Origin: Coriobacteriia bacterium
Lineage (GTDB): Bacteria > Actinomycetota > Coriobacteriia > Anaerosomatales > JAUVQN01
Direction of reading: 5' to 3'
Length of the DNA stretch: 5,321 nt
NCBI GenBank assembly: GCA_030598125.1
Contig: JAUVQN010000099.1
Span: 1 to 5,321 of the forward strand
Numbering within the stretch: the stretch's first letter is position 1; the number at the start of each line of letters is the position of its first letter. Made by a program: the position numbers and the translations under genes. The notes under the pieces were generated by a model, which made no database searches, had not been told where the DNA came from, and saw nothing but the letters and a program-made list of their open reading frames with translations. Of this stretch, positions 1 through 5,168 are shown in pieces.

Positions 1-1
1 C

Positions 2-781
2 ATGGCGGCCGACGGGGCGCTCCGGTACCCGATCATCTCGGTGAACGGCGCTGACACGAAGCACCTCTTCGACAACCGCTACGGCACGGGGCAGTCCACC
101 ATCGTCGGCGTCATCCGCGCCACGAACCGGCTGATCGCCGGTCGTACCGTCGTCATCAGTGGCTACGGCTGGTGCGGTAAGGGTGCCGCCATGCGAGTCG
201 ATGGTCTCGGCGCTTCCGTAGTCGTGTGCGAGATCGATCCGATGAAGGCGCTCGAGGCCGTGATGGACGGGTTCCGCGTGATGCCGGCCGCCGATGCCGC
301 CGCGCTCGCAGACGTATGGATCACCGTGACTGGCGACATCCACGTCATCGACGCGGTCCACTTCGAGCGCATGAAGGACGGCGCGATCATCTGCAACTCC
401 GGGCACTTCAACGTCGAGATCAACATCCCGGCGCTCAGGGAGATGTCCGCCACGGTGCGCGAGACGCGCCCCCTCGTCGAGGAGTTCACGCTCGCCGACG
501 GCCGGCGCATCTACCTCCTCGCCGACGGCCGCCTCGTCAATCTCTCGTGTGCCGAAGGCCATCCGGCCTCTGTGATGGACATGTCCTTCGCGAACCAGGC
601 GCTCGCGGCCGAGTACGTGGTCGGCAAGGCGGGCGAGCTCGAGCCCGGCGTCTACGACGTGCCCGAGGAGATCGATACCGCGATCGCGGCGCTCAAGCTC
701 GCGTCCATGGGCGTCGAGATCGACGAGCTCACGCCCGAGCAGATCGAGTACCTGGACTCTTGGCAAGAAGGGACCGTCTAG
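2..781 (+). CDS. ahcY: S-adenosylhomocysteine hydrolase (adenosylhomocysteinase), C-terminal part, 5' truncated by window edge
   Basis: This cytoplasmic NAD-dependent enzyme splits S-adenosylhomocysteine into adenosine and homocysteine, relieving inhibition of methyltransferases and feeding the methionine cycle. About 259 residues are visible. The frame is open to the window edge and the family is about 400-430 residues long, so some 150-170 N-terminal residues lie upstream; the ATG at 2 is an internal Met. Visible in order: the substrate-binding stretch NGADTKHLFDNRYGTGQS (residues 15-32, with Lys20 and Asp24 matching the conserved catalytic Lys and Asp); the Rossmann NAD motif SGYGWCGKG (53-61) followed by the acidic strand end CEIDP; CNSGHFNVEI (131-140, conserved His135); and AEGHPASVMDMSFANQ (184-199). 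The protein ends LTPEQIEYLDSW plus five residues, without the Lys-Tyr tail of the eukaryotic/proteobacterial type, and resembles the shorter Thermotoga/archaeal-type enzymes. The stop (TAG) is 78 nt before mtnA, which fits a shared transcript. Family assignment is very secure. Confidence 0.96.
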   Translation: MAADGALRYPIISVNGADTKHLFDNRYGTGQSTIVGVIRATNRLIAGRTVVISGYGWCGKGAAMRVDGLGASVVVCEIDPMKALEAVMDGFRVMPAADAAALADVWITVTGDIHVIDAVHFERMKDGAIICNSGHFNVEINIPALREMSATVRETRPLVEEFTLADGRRIYLLADGRLVNLSCAEGHPASVMDMSFANQALAAEYVVGKAGELEPGVYDVPEEIDTAIAALKLASMGVEIDELTPEQIEYLDSWQEGTV

Positions 782-815
782 GGCGAGCGTCCCGCACGGT
801 CCTCCGACAAGGCCC

Positions 816-834
816 GGCCGCTCCGGCTGCGGCC
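816..834 (+). other. Intergenic hairpin between ahcY and mtnA
   Basis: A perfect 6-bp inverted repeat, GGCCGC at 816-821 and GCGGCC at 829-834, encloses the 7-nt loop TCCGGCT. It ends about 10 nt before the mtnA ribosome binding site. No T-run follows, so it is a poor intrinsic terminator. It could be a transcript-stabilising or processing hairpin, or chance in GC-rich DNA. The mtnA-transporter gap holds a hairpin of the same dimensions. Confidence 0.4.
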
Positions 835-844
835 CCGATTCGAG

Positions 845-850
845 AAGGAG
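845..850 (+). promoter_or_regulatory. Ribosome binding site for mtnA
   Basis: AAGGAG lies 9 nt before the GTG at 860. It selects this GTG as the start and gives a protein beginning MSTDQLPRTLWWEDG, in register with the usual MtnA N-terminus. Confidence 0.75.
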
Positions 851-859
851 CCGCTCACG

Positions 860-2128
860 GTGTCTACCGACCAGCTTCCACGCACGCTCTGGTGGGAGGA
901 CGGCCGTGTCCGCCTCATCGACCAGTCGCGACTCCCGCTCACGGGCGACGTCCTCGAGTGCGCCACGTACGACGGCGTATGCTGGGCCATCCAGGGGATG
1001 GCCGTCCGCGGCGCTCCGGCGCTCGGCGTGGCCGGCGCCATGGCACTGGCGCTCTTCGCGATGAACGAGTCGGACCACATCGACGACGTCGAGGACTTCC
1101 TGACGGCGCTGGACGTCGTCGGCGAGGAGGTCGTCGCGACGCGCCCGACCGCTGTGAACCTCGCCTGGGGAGTCGAGCGACTCAAGGCCGCGGTGCGTGC
1201 GAAGGCGTCGGAAGACGCCGAGCTGGATACGCTCAGGACGGCCGTCCTGGACGAGGCGCTCGCGATCGCCGAGGAGGACGAGGCCGCCAACCGTGAGATG
1301 GGCCGGCTCGGAGCGGAGCTGCTCCCCGACTCGCCCCAGATCCTCACGCACTGTAACGCCGGCTCGCTCGCGACCGCGTACTACGGCACCGCCCTCGGCG
1401 TGGTCTTCGCCGCGCACGAGGCGGGCAAGGAGCCTCGCGTGTGGGTGGACGAGACCCGGCCGATGCTCCAGGGATCCCGACTCACGCTCTGGGAGCTCAT
1501 GCGTGTGGGCGTGCAGGCCAAGCTCATCGCCGACAACATGGCGGGGATGCTCATGGCCTCCGGCGCCGTGGACGCGGTGCTCGTGGGCGCGGACCGCATC
1601 GCCGCGAACGGCGATGTCGCGAACAAGATCGGCACCTACTCACTCGCCGTCTTGGCGGAAGCGCACGACGTGCCCTTCTATGTCGTCGCGCCGACGTCGA
1701 CGATCGATCTGACGATGGATGCGGGCGACGAGATCCCGATCGAGGAGCGCGACGCGTTCGAGCTTGCCGGCGTCGGGTTCTCGGGTCTCTTCGTATCGGA
1801 CGAAGCGGCCACGGAGGCCTTCTCCGGCGTGACGAGCGACGGCCCCTACGTCTTCGACTTCCAGGGCGGGCACGAGCTCGTGCTCACTCGCAAGGAGGGC
1901 GACGACGGCGTCTCGTTCCAGATCGACGGCTGGGCCAGGACCGCACCGGCCGGAGCGGACGTGTTCAACCCCGCCTTCGACGTGACCCCGGCGAGGCTGG
2001 TCACGGCCATCGTCACGGAACGTGGCGTCGCCAGGCCCGACTACGGCGAGTCGCTGCGGCAGGTCTGCGAGGGTTCCGGCGCCATCCACGAGGTCGGCGG
2101 CGCGAAGGACGAGACCGCCGGCGACTGA
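860..2128 (+). CDS. mtnA: Methylthioribose-1-phosphate isomerase with an extra C-terminal block
   Basis: This eIF2B-related cytoplasmic enzyme isomerises 5-methylthioribose-1-phosphate to 5-methylthioribulose-1-phosphate. That is the aldose-ketose step of methylthioadenosine salvage, and also of shunts that dispose of MTA or 5'-deoxyadenosine sugars. Visible motifs: MAVRGAPALG (48-57), THCNAGSLATAYYGTALG (163-180), DETRPMLQGSRLTLWEL (197-213), DNMAGMLM (225-232), GADRIAANGDVANKIGTYSL (243-262), PTSTIDL (278-284), PIEERD (293-298) and FNPAFDVTP (369-377). Cys165 and Asp245 match the catalytic Cys160/Asp240 pair of the Bacillus subtilis enzyme, so activity is expected. The protein is 422 residues, against about 345-355 for typical members. 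Most of the excess is one block between PIEERD and FNPAFDVTP, where some 20 residues are usual and about 70 are present. The GTG start is chosen from its ribosome binding site. The gene lies 78 nt after ahcY and 52 nt before the transporter gene, so an operon is likely. Confidence 0.95.
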   Translation: MSTDQLPRTLWWEDGRVRLIDQSRLPLTGDVLECATYDGVCWAIQGMAVRGAPALGVAGAMALALFAMNESDHIDDVEDFLTALDVVGEEVVATRPTAVNLAWGVERLKAAVRAKASEDAELDTLRTAVLDEALAIAEEDEAANREMGRLGAELLPDSPQILTHCNAGSLATAYYGTALGVVFAAHEAGKEPRVWVDETRPMLQGSRLTLWELMRVGVQAKLIADNMAGMLMASGAVDAVLVGADRIAANGDVANKIGTYSLAVLAEAHDVPFYVVAPTSTIDLTMDAGDEIPIEERDAFELAGVGFSGLFVSDEAATEAFSGVTSDGPYVFDFQGGHELVLTRKEGDDGVSFQIDGWARTAPAGADVFNPAFDVTPARLVTAIVTERGVARPDYGESLRQVCEGSGAIHEVGGAKDETAGD

Positions 2129-2134
2129 CCGTGC

Positions 2135-2153
2135 GGTGAGTGTCCGGCTCACC
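2135..2153 (+). other. Intergenic hairpin between mtnA and the AEC transporter gene
   Basis: A perfect 6-bp inverted repeat, GGTGAG at 2135-2140 and CTCACC at 2148-2153, has the 7-nt loop TGTCCGG. It starts 6 nt after the mtnA stop. No T-run follows, so read-through into the transporter gene is expected. It may stabilise or process the mtnA message. Confidence 0.45.
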
Positions 2154-2169
2154 CGACGCGACCGATGAC

Positions 2170-2174
2170 GGAGG
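2170..2174 (+). promoter_or_regulatory. Ribosome binding site for the AEC transporter gene
   Basis: GGAGG lies 6 nt before the GTG at 2181. It fixes that GTG as the start, so the first membrane helix begins almost at the N-terminus, as is usual for this family. Confidence 0.75.
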
Positions 2175-2180
2175 CGTGAC

Positions 2181-3095
2181 GTGTCGCTCATCGCGCTCAC
2201 TGAGGTCATCCTCACGGTGCTGGCGCTCGTCGCGATCGGTGTCGTGCTGCGCGCGACGGGTCTCCTCTCGTTCGAGGACGCGAAGCCGCTCAACACGATC
2301 ATCATCTACGTCGGACTGCCCGCGCTCGTCTTCCAGGCGGTGCGTGGCGCGGAGCTCGGCATGGACCTCGTCTGGATCGCGCTCGTCGGGTGGATCGCCG
2401 TGCTGGTCGGCTTCGGCGTCTCGCTGGCAGTGACCCGCACGGTGAAGATGACTCGCCCGAGAGCCGGCGGTTTCATGATCACGTCGTCGCTCGGGAACAC
2501 CGGCTACCTCGGCTACCCGCTCGCGCTCGCGCTCTTCGGCCAGGTGGGACTCGTGCGCGCGATCGCGTACGACCACCTCGCGACCGTCATCGCCGCGCTC
2601 ACGATCGGGATCGCGGTCGCGCAGCGGTACGGGGACGACGATGGAGAGCGGACGAGCCTGCTCAAGGAGATCGTCACGTTCCCGGGCACGATCGCGCTCG
2701 TGCTGGCATTGCTCGCACGGCCGATCGCGATGCCGGATGCGGTAAGCGGCGGGTTGGACATGCTCGCTAGCCTGGTCGTGCCGCTGATGATGATCTCGCT
2801 CGGCGTGTCGCTCAGACCGGCGGCGATCCGTCCGGCGCTCGGTCAGCTCATGGGCGTCGCAGGCATCAAGCTCTTGCTGCTCCCGATCGTGGCGGTCGGC
2901 GTAGCCACGCTCCTGCTCGACGACCCGGATGCTGTCCGGCTTGCGGTGCTGCAGGCGGGGATGCCGTCCATGATGCTCTCCCTGGTCTTCGCGATCCGCT
3001 ACCGGCTCGACGTGGAGTTCGTCGCCTCGGCGATCCTCGTGACGACCGCCGGCGCGCTCGTCACGGTGCCGGCGTTCCAGCTCGTGCTGGGGTAG
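2181..3095 (+). CDS. AEC (auxin efflux carrier) family membrane transporter, substrate unknown
   Basis: This is a 304-residue integral membrane protein of the AEC/Mem_trans family, whose bacterial members are secondary carriers or exporters of organic acids and other small metabolites. About ten hydrophobic segments can be seen, roughly at residues 2-23, 37-54, 61-84, 99-119, 124-147, 168-184, 192-211, 224-246, 252-272 and 279-302. A longer charged loop at 148-166 splits the protein into two five-helix halves. Family hallmarks are GLPALVF (45-51) in helix 2, SSLGNTGYLGYPLALALFG (102-120), the helix-7 motif VVPLMMISLGVSL (199-211) and QAGMPSMM (258-265). Length and topology match complete family members. 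The substrate cannot be read from the sequence. The position just behind mtnA raises the possibility that it moves a methylthio-sugar, a nucleoside breakdown product or a sulfur keto acid, but this is inference from context. The gene ends 59 nt before comF. Confidence 0.9.
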   Translation: MSLIALTEVILTVLALVAIGVVLRATGLLSFEDAKPLNTIIIYVGLPALVFQAVRGAELGMDLVWIALVGWIAVLVGFGVSLAVTRTVKMTRPRAGGFMITSSLGNTGYLGYPLALALFGQVGLVRAIAYDHLATVIAALTIGIAVAQRYGDDDGERTSLLKEIVTFPGTIALVLALLARPIAMPDAVSGGLDMLASLVVPLMMISLGVSLRPAAIRPALGQLMGVAGIKLLLLPIVAVGVATLLLDDPDAVRLAVLQAGMPSMMLSLVFAIRYRLDVEFVASAILVTTAGALVTVPAFQLVLG

Positions 3096-3116
3096 GGGCA
3101 CGCGCGGGTCGCGCCC
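3096..3116 (+). other. GC-rich hairpin after the transporter gene
   Basis: Starting right after the TAG stop, GGGC (3096-3099) and GCG (3102-3104) can pair with CGC (3110-3112) and GCCC (3113-3116). A 2-nt bulge interrupts the stem and the 5-nt loop is CGGGT. No T-run follows, so it would be at most a weak or Rho-assisted stop, or a message-end stabiliser. The rest of the gap to comF shows no convincing promoter; a loose TATCGT at 3135-3140 lacks a -35 partner. Confidence 0.35.
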
Positions 3117-3154
3117 TCCGTGGAGCGGGTGCCGTATCGTCTCTGGGGGATGAC

Positions 3155-4000
3155 GTGCGCGTCACCGATGCCGTGACCGATGTCGCCGAAGGGCTCCTCG
3201 AGCTCATCGCGCCCACCCGCTGTGGCGGCTGCGAGCTGCCCGGGGTCCTCGTGTGCGACGCCTGCGCGAGCGACATGCCGCTCATCCGCCAGGATTCGGC
3301 GTGCCCTCGGTGTGGCGCGCCCGACGGTCGTGGTGTCTGCGCGGAGTGCGAGGGGATCCGACTCGCCTTCTCGGGCGCACGCTGCGCCGCTCTGCTCGGC
3401 ACGCCGCTCTCCCGGATCGTCACCGTCTACAAGGACGGAGGCGAGCGACGCCTCGCCGCTCCACTCGCGCGGATCGCTGTCCTCGCGGTCGAAGCGGTGT
3501 TGTCTGACGCGACCTCGACTCGGCCGAGGACGCGCCAGCCGGACGTGGACGGAGGTCCAGGGCCCGGCTCCTGGACGCTCGTTCCCGTCCCGGCTTCCAA
3601 GCGCGCGATCGCGAGGCGCGGCTTCGACCACTGCGAGCGCCTTGCGGGGGAGCTCGGCGAGGTGTGCGGGCTCCCCGTCGCCAGCGTGCTCGCACGCCGC
3701 GGTGGACGCGATCAGCGCGGGCTCGGTCGAGAGCAGAGGCGGGCCAATGCGGCGGATGCATTCGTCGCGGTCACTGCCGAGATACCGGGCCGCGCACTGC
3801 TCGTGGATGACGTCGTGACCACCGGCGCGACCGTCGACGCGGCCGCCCGCGTGCTGCTCGACGCCGGTTCCGAAGAGGTCCGCGCCGCGGCGCTGGCGAG
3901 GGCCGTCGGCGTCTGTCCGGCCCCCTCGGCACCTGCTACACTCGGTGATGCTTCCACCCGGCTGTGGTTGCGGACGCGAGAGCGTCCTAGTCCAGGGTAG
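3155..4000 (+). CDS. comF: ComF-family phosphoribosyltransferase-like protein (ComFC type)
   Basis: This cytoplasmic protein belongs to the ComF/amidophosphoribosyltransferase-like family, linked in some bacteria to DNA uptake for transformation but present in many non-competent species. The N-terminal zinc-finger region has four CxxC pairs: Cys23/26, Cys34/37, Cys50/53 and Cys62/65. The middle motif YKDGGERRLAAPLA (92-105) and LVPVPASKRAIARRGFDHC (142-160) follow, then QRGLGREQRRAN (187-198), and finally the PRPP-binding loop LLVDDVVTTGAT (215-226). A Gly/Pro-rich linker at about 117-140 is longer than usual. The conserved fold ends near residue 252; the last ~29 residues look non-conserved and coincide with the promoter and 5' part of the RNA described below. 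The GTG start follows GGGGGA at only 4 nt; a GTG at 3173 is possible but has no binding site. A role in DNA uptake is inferred from the family name alone, since no other competence gene is visible. Confidence 0.92.
   Translation: MRVTDAVTDVAEGLLELIAPTRCGGCELPGVLVCDACASDMPLIRQDSACPRCGAPDGRGVCAECEGIRLAFSGARCAALLGTPLSRIVTVYKDGGERRLAAPLARIAVLAVEAVLSDATSTRPRTRQPDVDGGPGPGSWTLVPVPASKRAIARRGFDHCERLAGELGEVCGLPVASVLARRGGRDQRGLGREQRRANAADAFVAVTAEIPGRALLVDDVVTTGATVDAAARVLLDAGSEEVRAAALARAVGVCPAPSAPATLGDASTRLWLRTRERPSPG
3934..3942 (+). promoter_or_regulatory. Extended -10 promoter inside the 3' end of comF
   Basis: TGCTACACT at 3934-3942 is a TGn-extended -10 box (TACACT at 3937-3942, against TATAAT). The matching -35 is weak (CTGTCC at 3913-3918, spacer 18), which is tolerated with an extended -10. 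The predicted transcription start, about 7 nt downstream near 3949, falls at the 5' strand of the stem that closes the structured RNA. That agreement supports a real promoter for the RNA, independent of comF. Confidence 0.55.
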
Positions 4001-4130
4001 GCGCGGCCAAAAGGACCCACGTAACCCGGGAGCCGGAGTGCACCGGTGAGCATGGCGCGCCTTAGGTGTAAGCCGCACCGTCCGCCGTCTTCGGGCGGGG
4101 GGCGAGAGGGCCGGTAGTGAGATCGCATCA
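3946..4130 (+). ncRNA. Structured non-coding RNA, candidate raiA RNA
   Basis: The segment has strong RNA-like structure and no gene of its own beyond the comF tail. TGATGC (3946-3951) pairs with GCATCA (4125-4130), closing the whole element. Inside are CCAC/GTGG (3954-3957/3964-3967), a perfect GGACGC-GAGA-GCGTCC hairpin with a GNRA tetraloop (3972-3987), AGGCGCG/CGCGCCT (3999-4005/4056-4062) enclosing a 50-nt junction-like region rich in unpaired purines, GGTG/CACC (4065-4068/4076-4079), and CCGCC/GGCGG (4082-4086/4094-4098) with the TTCG-containing loop GTCTTCG. ACCGG (4042-4046) could form a pseudoknot with CCGGT (4111-4115). From memory, raiA RNAs occur in Firmicutes and Actinobacteria, are about 200 nt long and lie near raiA or comF genes, which fits. 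I could not align it to the raiA consensus. A cis-regulatory leader of the downstream lipoprotein gene is the main alternative. The structured-RNA call is much firmer than the class name. Confidence 0.62.
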
Positions 4131-4137
4131 AGCAGAA

Positions 4138-4161
4138 GCCCCAGTGCGCGAGTGTGGGGGC
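4138..4161 (+). terminator. GC hairpin just past the structured RNA, possible 3' boundary
   Basis: GCCCC (4138-4142) can pair with GGGGC (4157-4161), or CCCCA (4139-4143) with TGGGG (4155-4159), leaving an 11-14 nt loop. It begins 8 nt after the closing stem of the RNA. The downstream sequence CAAAGACC has no T-run, so it is not a standard intrinsic terminator. It may mark the RNA 3' end by processing, or be a further helix of the RNA. Confidence 0.3.
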
Positions 4162-4176
4162 AAAGACCAGGTCAGC

Positions 4177-4193
4177 GGGTGGAAGCTTCGCCC
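4177..4193 (+). other. Small hairpin in the lipoprotein gene leader
   Basis: GGGTGGAAGCTTCGCCC can fold into a 7-bp stem with two G-T pairs and a 3-nt loop. It sits about 20 nt before the ribosome binding site. It could affect translation of the lipoprotein, or be incidental. No separate promoter was recognised between the RNA and this gene. Confidence 0.25.
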
Positions 4194-4214
4194 TGCTCGA
4201 ACGCTGTCCCAGAT

Positions 4215-4220
4215 GAGGAG
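4215..4220 (+). promoter_or_regulatory. Ribosome binding site for the lipoprotein gene
   Basis: GAGGAG lies 6 nt before the ATG at 4227. It decides the start: an in-frame GTG at 4152 would add 25 residues in front of an otherwise standard lipoprotein signal peptide and has no binding site. Confidence 0.8.
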
Positions 4221-4226
4221 CTCCGG

Positions 4227-5132
4227 ATGACGCGTCTCGCACGCTTGTCGGCGCTCGTGCTGATCGCCGCGCTCGCGGCGGGCGCTCTGGTGGGGTGCGG
4301 CTCGGACGATGCCGACGACCTGGGCCTCGAGCCCCAGGCAGAACCGCCGGTCATAGCCGAAGCCGGTCTCTTGAGGGTCGGCGTGGACGAGGACTACCCT
4401 CCGTTCGCGGGTGAGGACGCCGGTCGCGTCGTCGGCGTCGACGTGGATGTCGCCTCGGCCATCGCGGAGCGCCTCGGTCTCGAGATCGATCTCGTGGAGA
4501 CGGCGCCCGAAGAGGTGGCGGAGAGGCTCGAGTCCGGCGAGATCGACGTCGCGCTCGCGGCCCTGCCCATCACTCAAGCGATCCTCGCGGACGTGTCGTT
4601 CGCTGGCTCCTACATGACGAACGGGCCGGCCTTCTTCTCGGCGACGGAGACGACGGACACCGTGAGCACGCTCGCGGGCAAGCGGGTCGGCGTGCAGGAC
4701 GGCTCCATGGCGTACTGGATGCTCGCGGGTCTCTACGGTGAGGACGCCGTCGTCACCTACCCGCTGCTGAAGGATGCCATCGTCGACGCCGACGACGGCA
4801 ACCTCGACCTCGTGGCCGGGGACGCTGCGGTGGCCGCGTACATCGTCCGCGACTATCCTTCGCTCCGGTTCGTCGAGCAGATCGGCTACGCCGACCCGCT
4901 CGGCGTCGCGGTCGCCAAGGACGCCGACGAGCTCGAGGACATCGTTCGCGCTACGCTGGACGAGCTCGCGTCGGACGGCACGCTCGCGACGATCCGGGTG
5001 AAGTGGCTCGGCGACCTGCCCGACCTCGCCACGGCGCCTCCGTCGGAGGATCTCACGAGCTCTGTGGAGGCGACCGCCGGCGATGAGGCGACCGGCACGG
5101 ACGACTCAGCCGGTACCGAGGATTCGGAATAG
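4227..5132 (+). CDS. Solute-binding lipoprotein, amino-acid-type family 3 (SBP_bac_3), unusual ligand pocket
   Basis: This is a 301-residue secreted, lipid-anchored binding protein of the family that feeds polar amino acids to ABC importers. The signal peptide runs from Met1 (MTRLAR, then a hydrophobic run) to the lipobox LVGC with Cys24 as the lipid-modified residue. The binding fold starts at LLRVGVDEDYPPFAGED (48-64), continues with GVDVDVASAIAERLGLEI (70-87), GEIDVALAALPIT (104-116), FAGSYM (125-130), GKRVGVQDGSMAYWML (151-166) and GNLDLVAGDAAVAAYIV (191-207), and ends at IRVKWLGDLP (256-265). Tyr57 and Asp199, which match ligand-contacting residues of HisJ, are kept. The position of the carboxylate-binding arginine (HisJ Arg77, three residues after the conserved Thr) is Ile119, and two pocket serines are Ala112 and Pro114. 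A Ser/Thr/Asp/Glu-rich tail of ~35 residues (about 267-301) follows the fold. No permease or ATPase gene is visible, though one could lie beyond the window. The family call is firm; the amino acid ligand is doubtful. Confidence 0.9.
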   Translation: MTRLARLSALVLIAALAAGALVGCGSDDADDLGLEPQAEPPVIAEAGLLRVGVDEDYPPFAGEDAGRVVGVDVDVASAIAERLGLEIDLVETAPEEVAERLESGEIDVALAALPITQAILADVSFAGSYMTNGPAFFSATETTDTVSTLAGKRVGVQDGSMAYWMLAGLYGEDAVVTYPLLKDAIVDADDGNLDLVAGDAAVAAYIVRDYPSLRFVEQIGYADPLGVAVAKDADELEDIVRATLDELASDGTLATIRVKWLGDLPDLATAPPSEDLTSSVEATAGDEATGTDDSAGTEDSE

Positions 5133-5163
5133 CGCGCCGCATCGCGTCCGTCGCCGCGTACGC
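5132..5163 (+). repeat. Imperfect direct repeat, copy 1
   Basis: The copy begins with GCGCGCCGCAT (5132-5142), has a diverged middle, and ends with the 8-nt palindrome GCGTACGC (5156-5163). It starts at the last base of the lipoprotein stop codon. A second copy lies about 97 nt downstream. CGATACTGC follows directly (5164-5172) and recurs at 5222-5230. Confidence 0.55.
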
Positions 5164-5168
5164 CGATA

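Noticed and set aside
226..1296. Long overlapping + strand reading frame across ahcY and mtnA
   Set aside because: Its product is dominated by Arg, Gly and Ala, typical of a shifted frame in GC-rich DNA, and both genes it crosses have firm family motifs in their own frames.
2013..3101. Long reverse-strand reading frame opposite the AEC transporter gene
   Set aside because: The product is an Arg/Glu/His/Asp-rich shadow with no recognisable domain and lies fully antisense to a clear ten-helix transporter.
3135..3140. TATCGT as a -10 box for comF
   Set aside because: No -35 match occurs at a suitable distance and the start codon is only about 15 nt downstream; comF is more simply read from the upstream operon.
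3946..4165. The structured region as SRP RNA, RNase P RNA, tmRNA or 6S RNA
   Set aside because: It lacks the SRP GGAAG...GCAGC apical motif, the RNase P GAGGAAAGTCC and ACAGAA cores, and the tmRNA termini and tag frame. A short GGTGAGCATG match to E. coli 6S RNA is isolated and not supported by a single long hairpin architecture.
3946..4165. The structured region as a SAM, SAH, cobalamin or c-di-AMP riboswitch
   Set aside because: None of the conserved core words of these classes line up. The nearby stretches ACCCGGGAGCC and GGACCCA resemble pieces of known switches only superficially.
4152..4226. Longer lipoprotein start at the GTG at 4152
   Set aside because: It has no ribosome binding site, would place 25 polar residues before the signal peptide, and would overlap the hairpin at 4138-4161. 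The ATG at 4227 has GAGGAG at 6 nt.
2999..4242. Reverse-strand reading frames opposite comF and the structured RNA
   Set aside because: They have Arg/Ala/Pro/Ser-rich shadow composition, no family motifs and no ribosome binding sites, and the + strand ComF zinc-finger and PRPP motifs are unambiguous.
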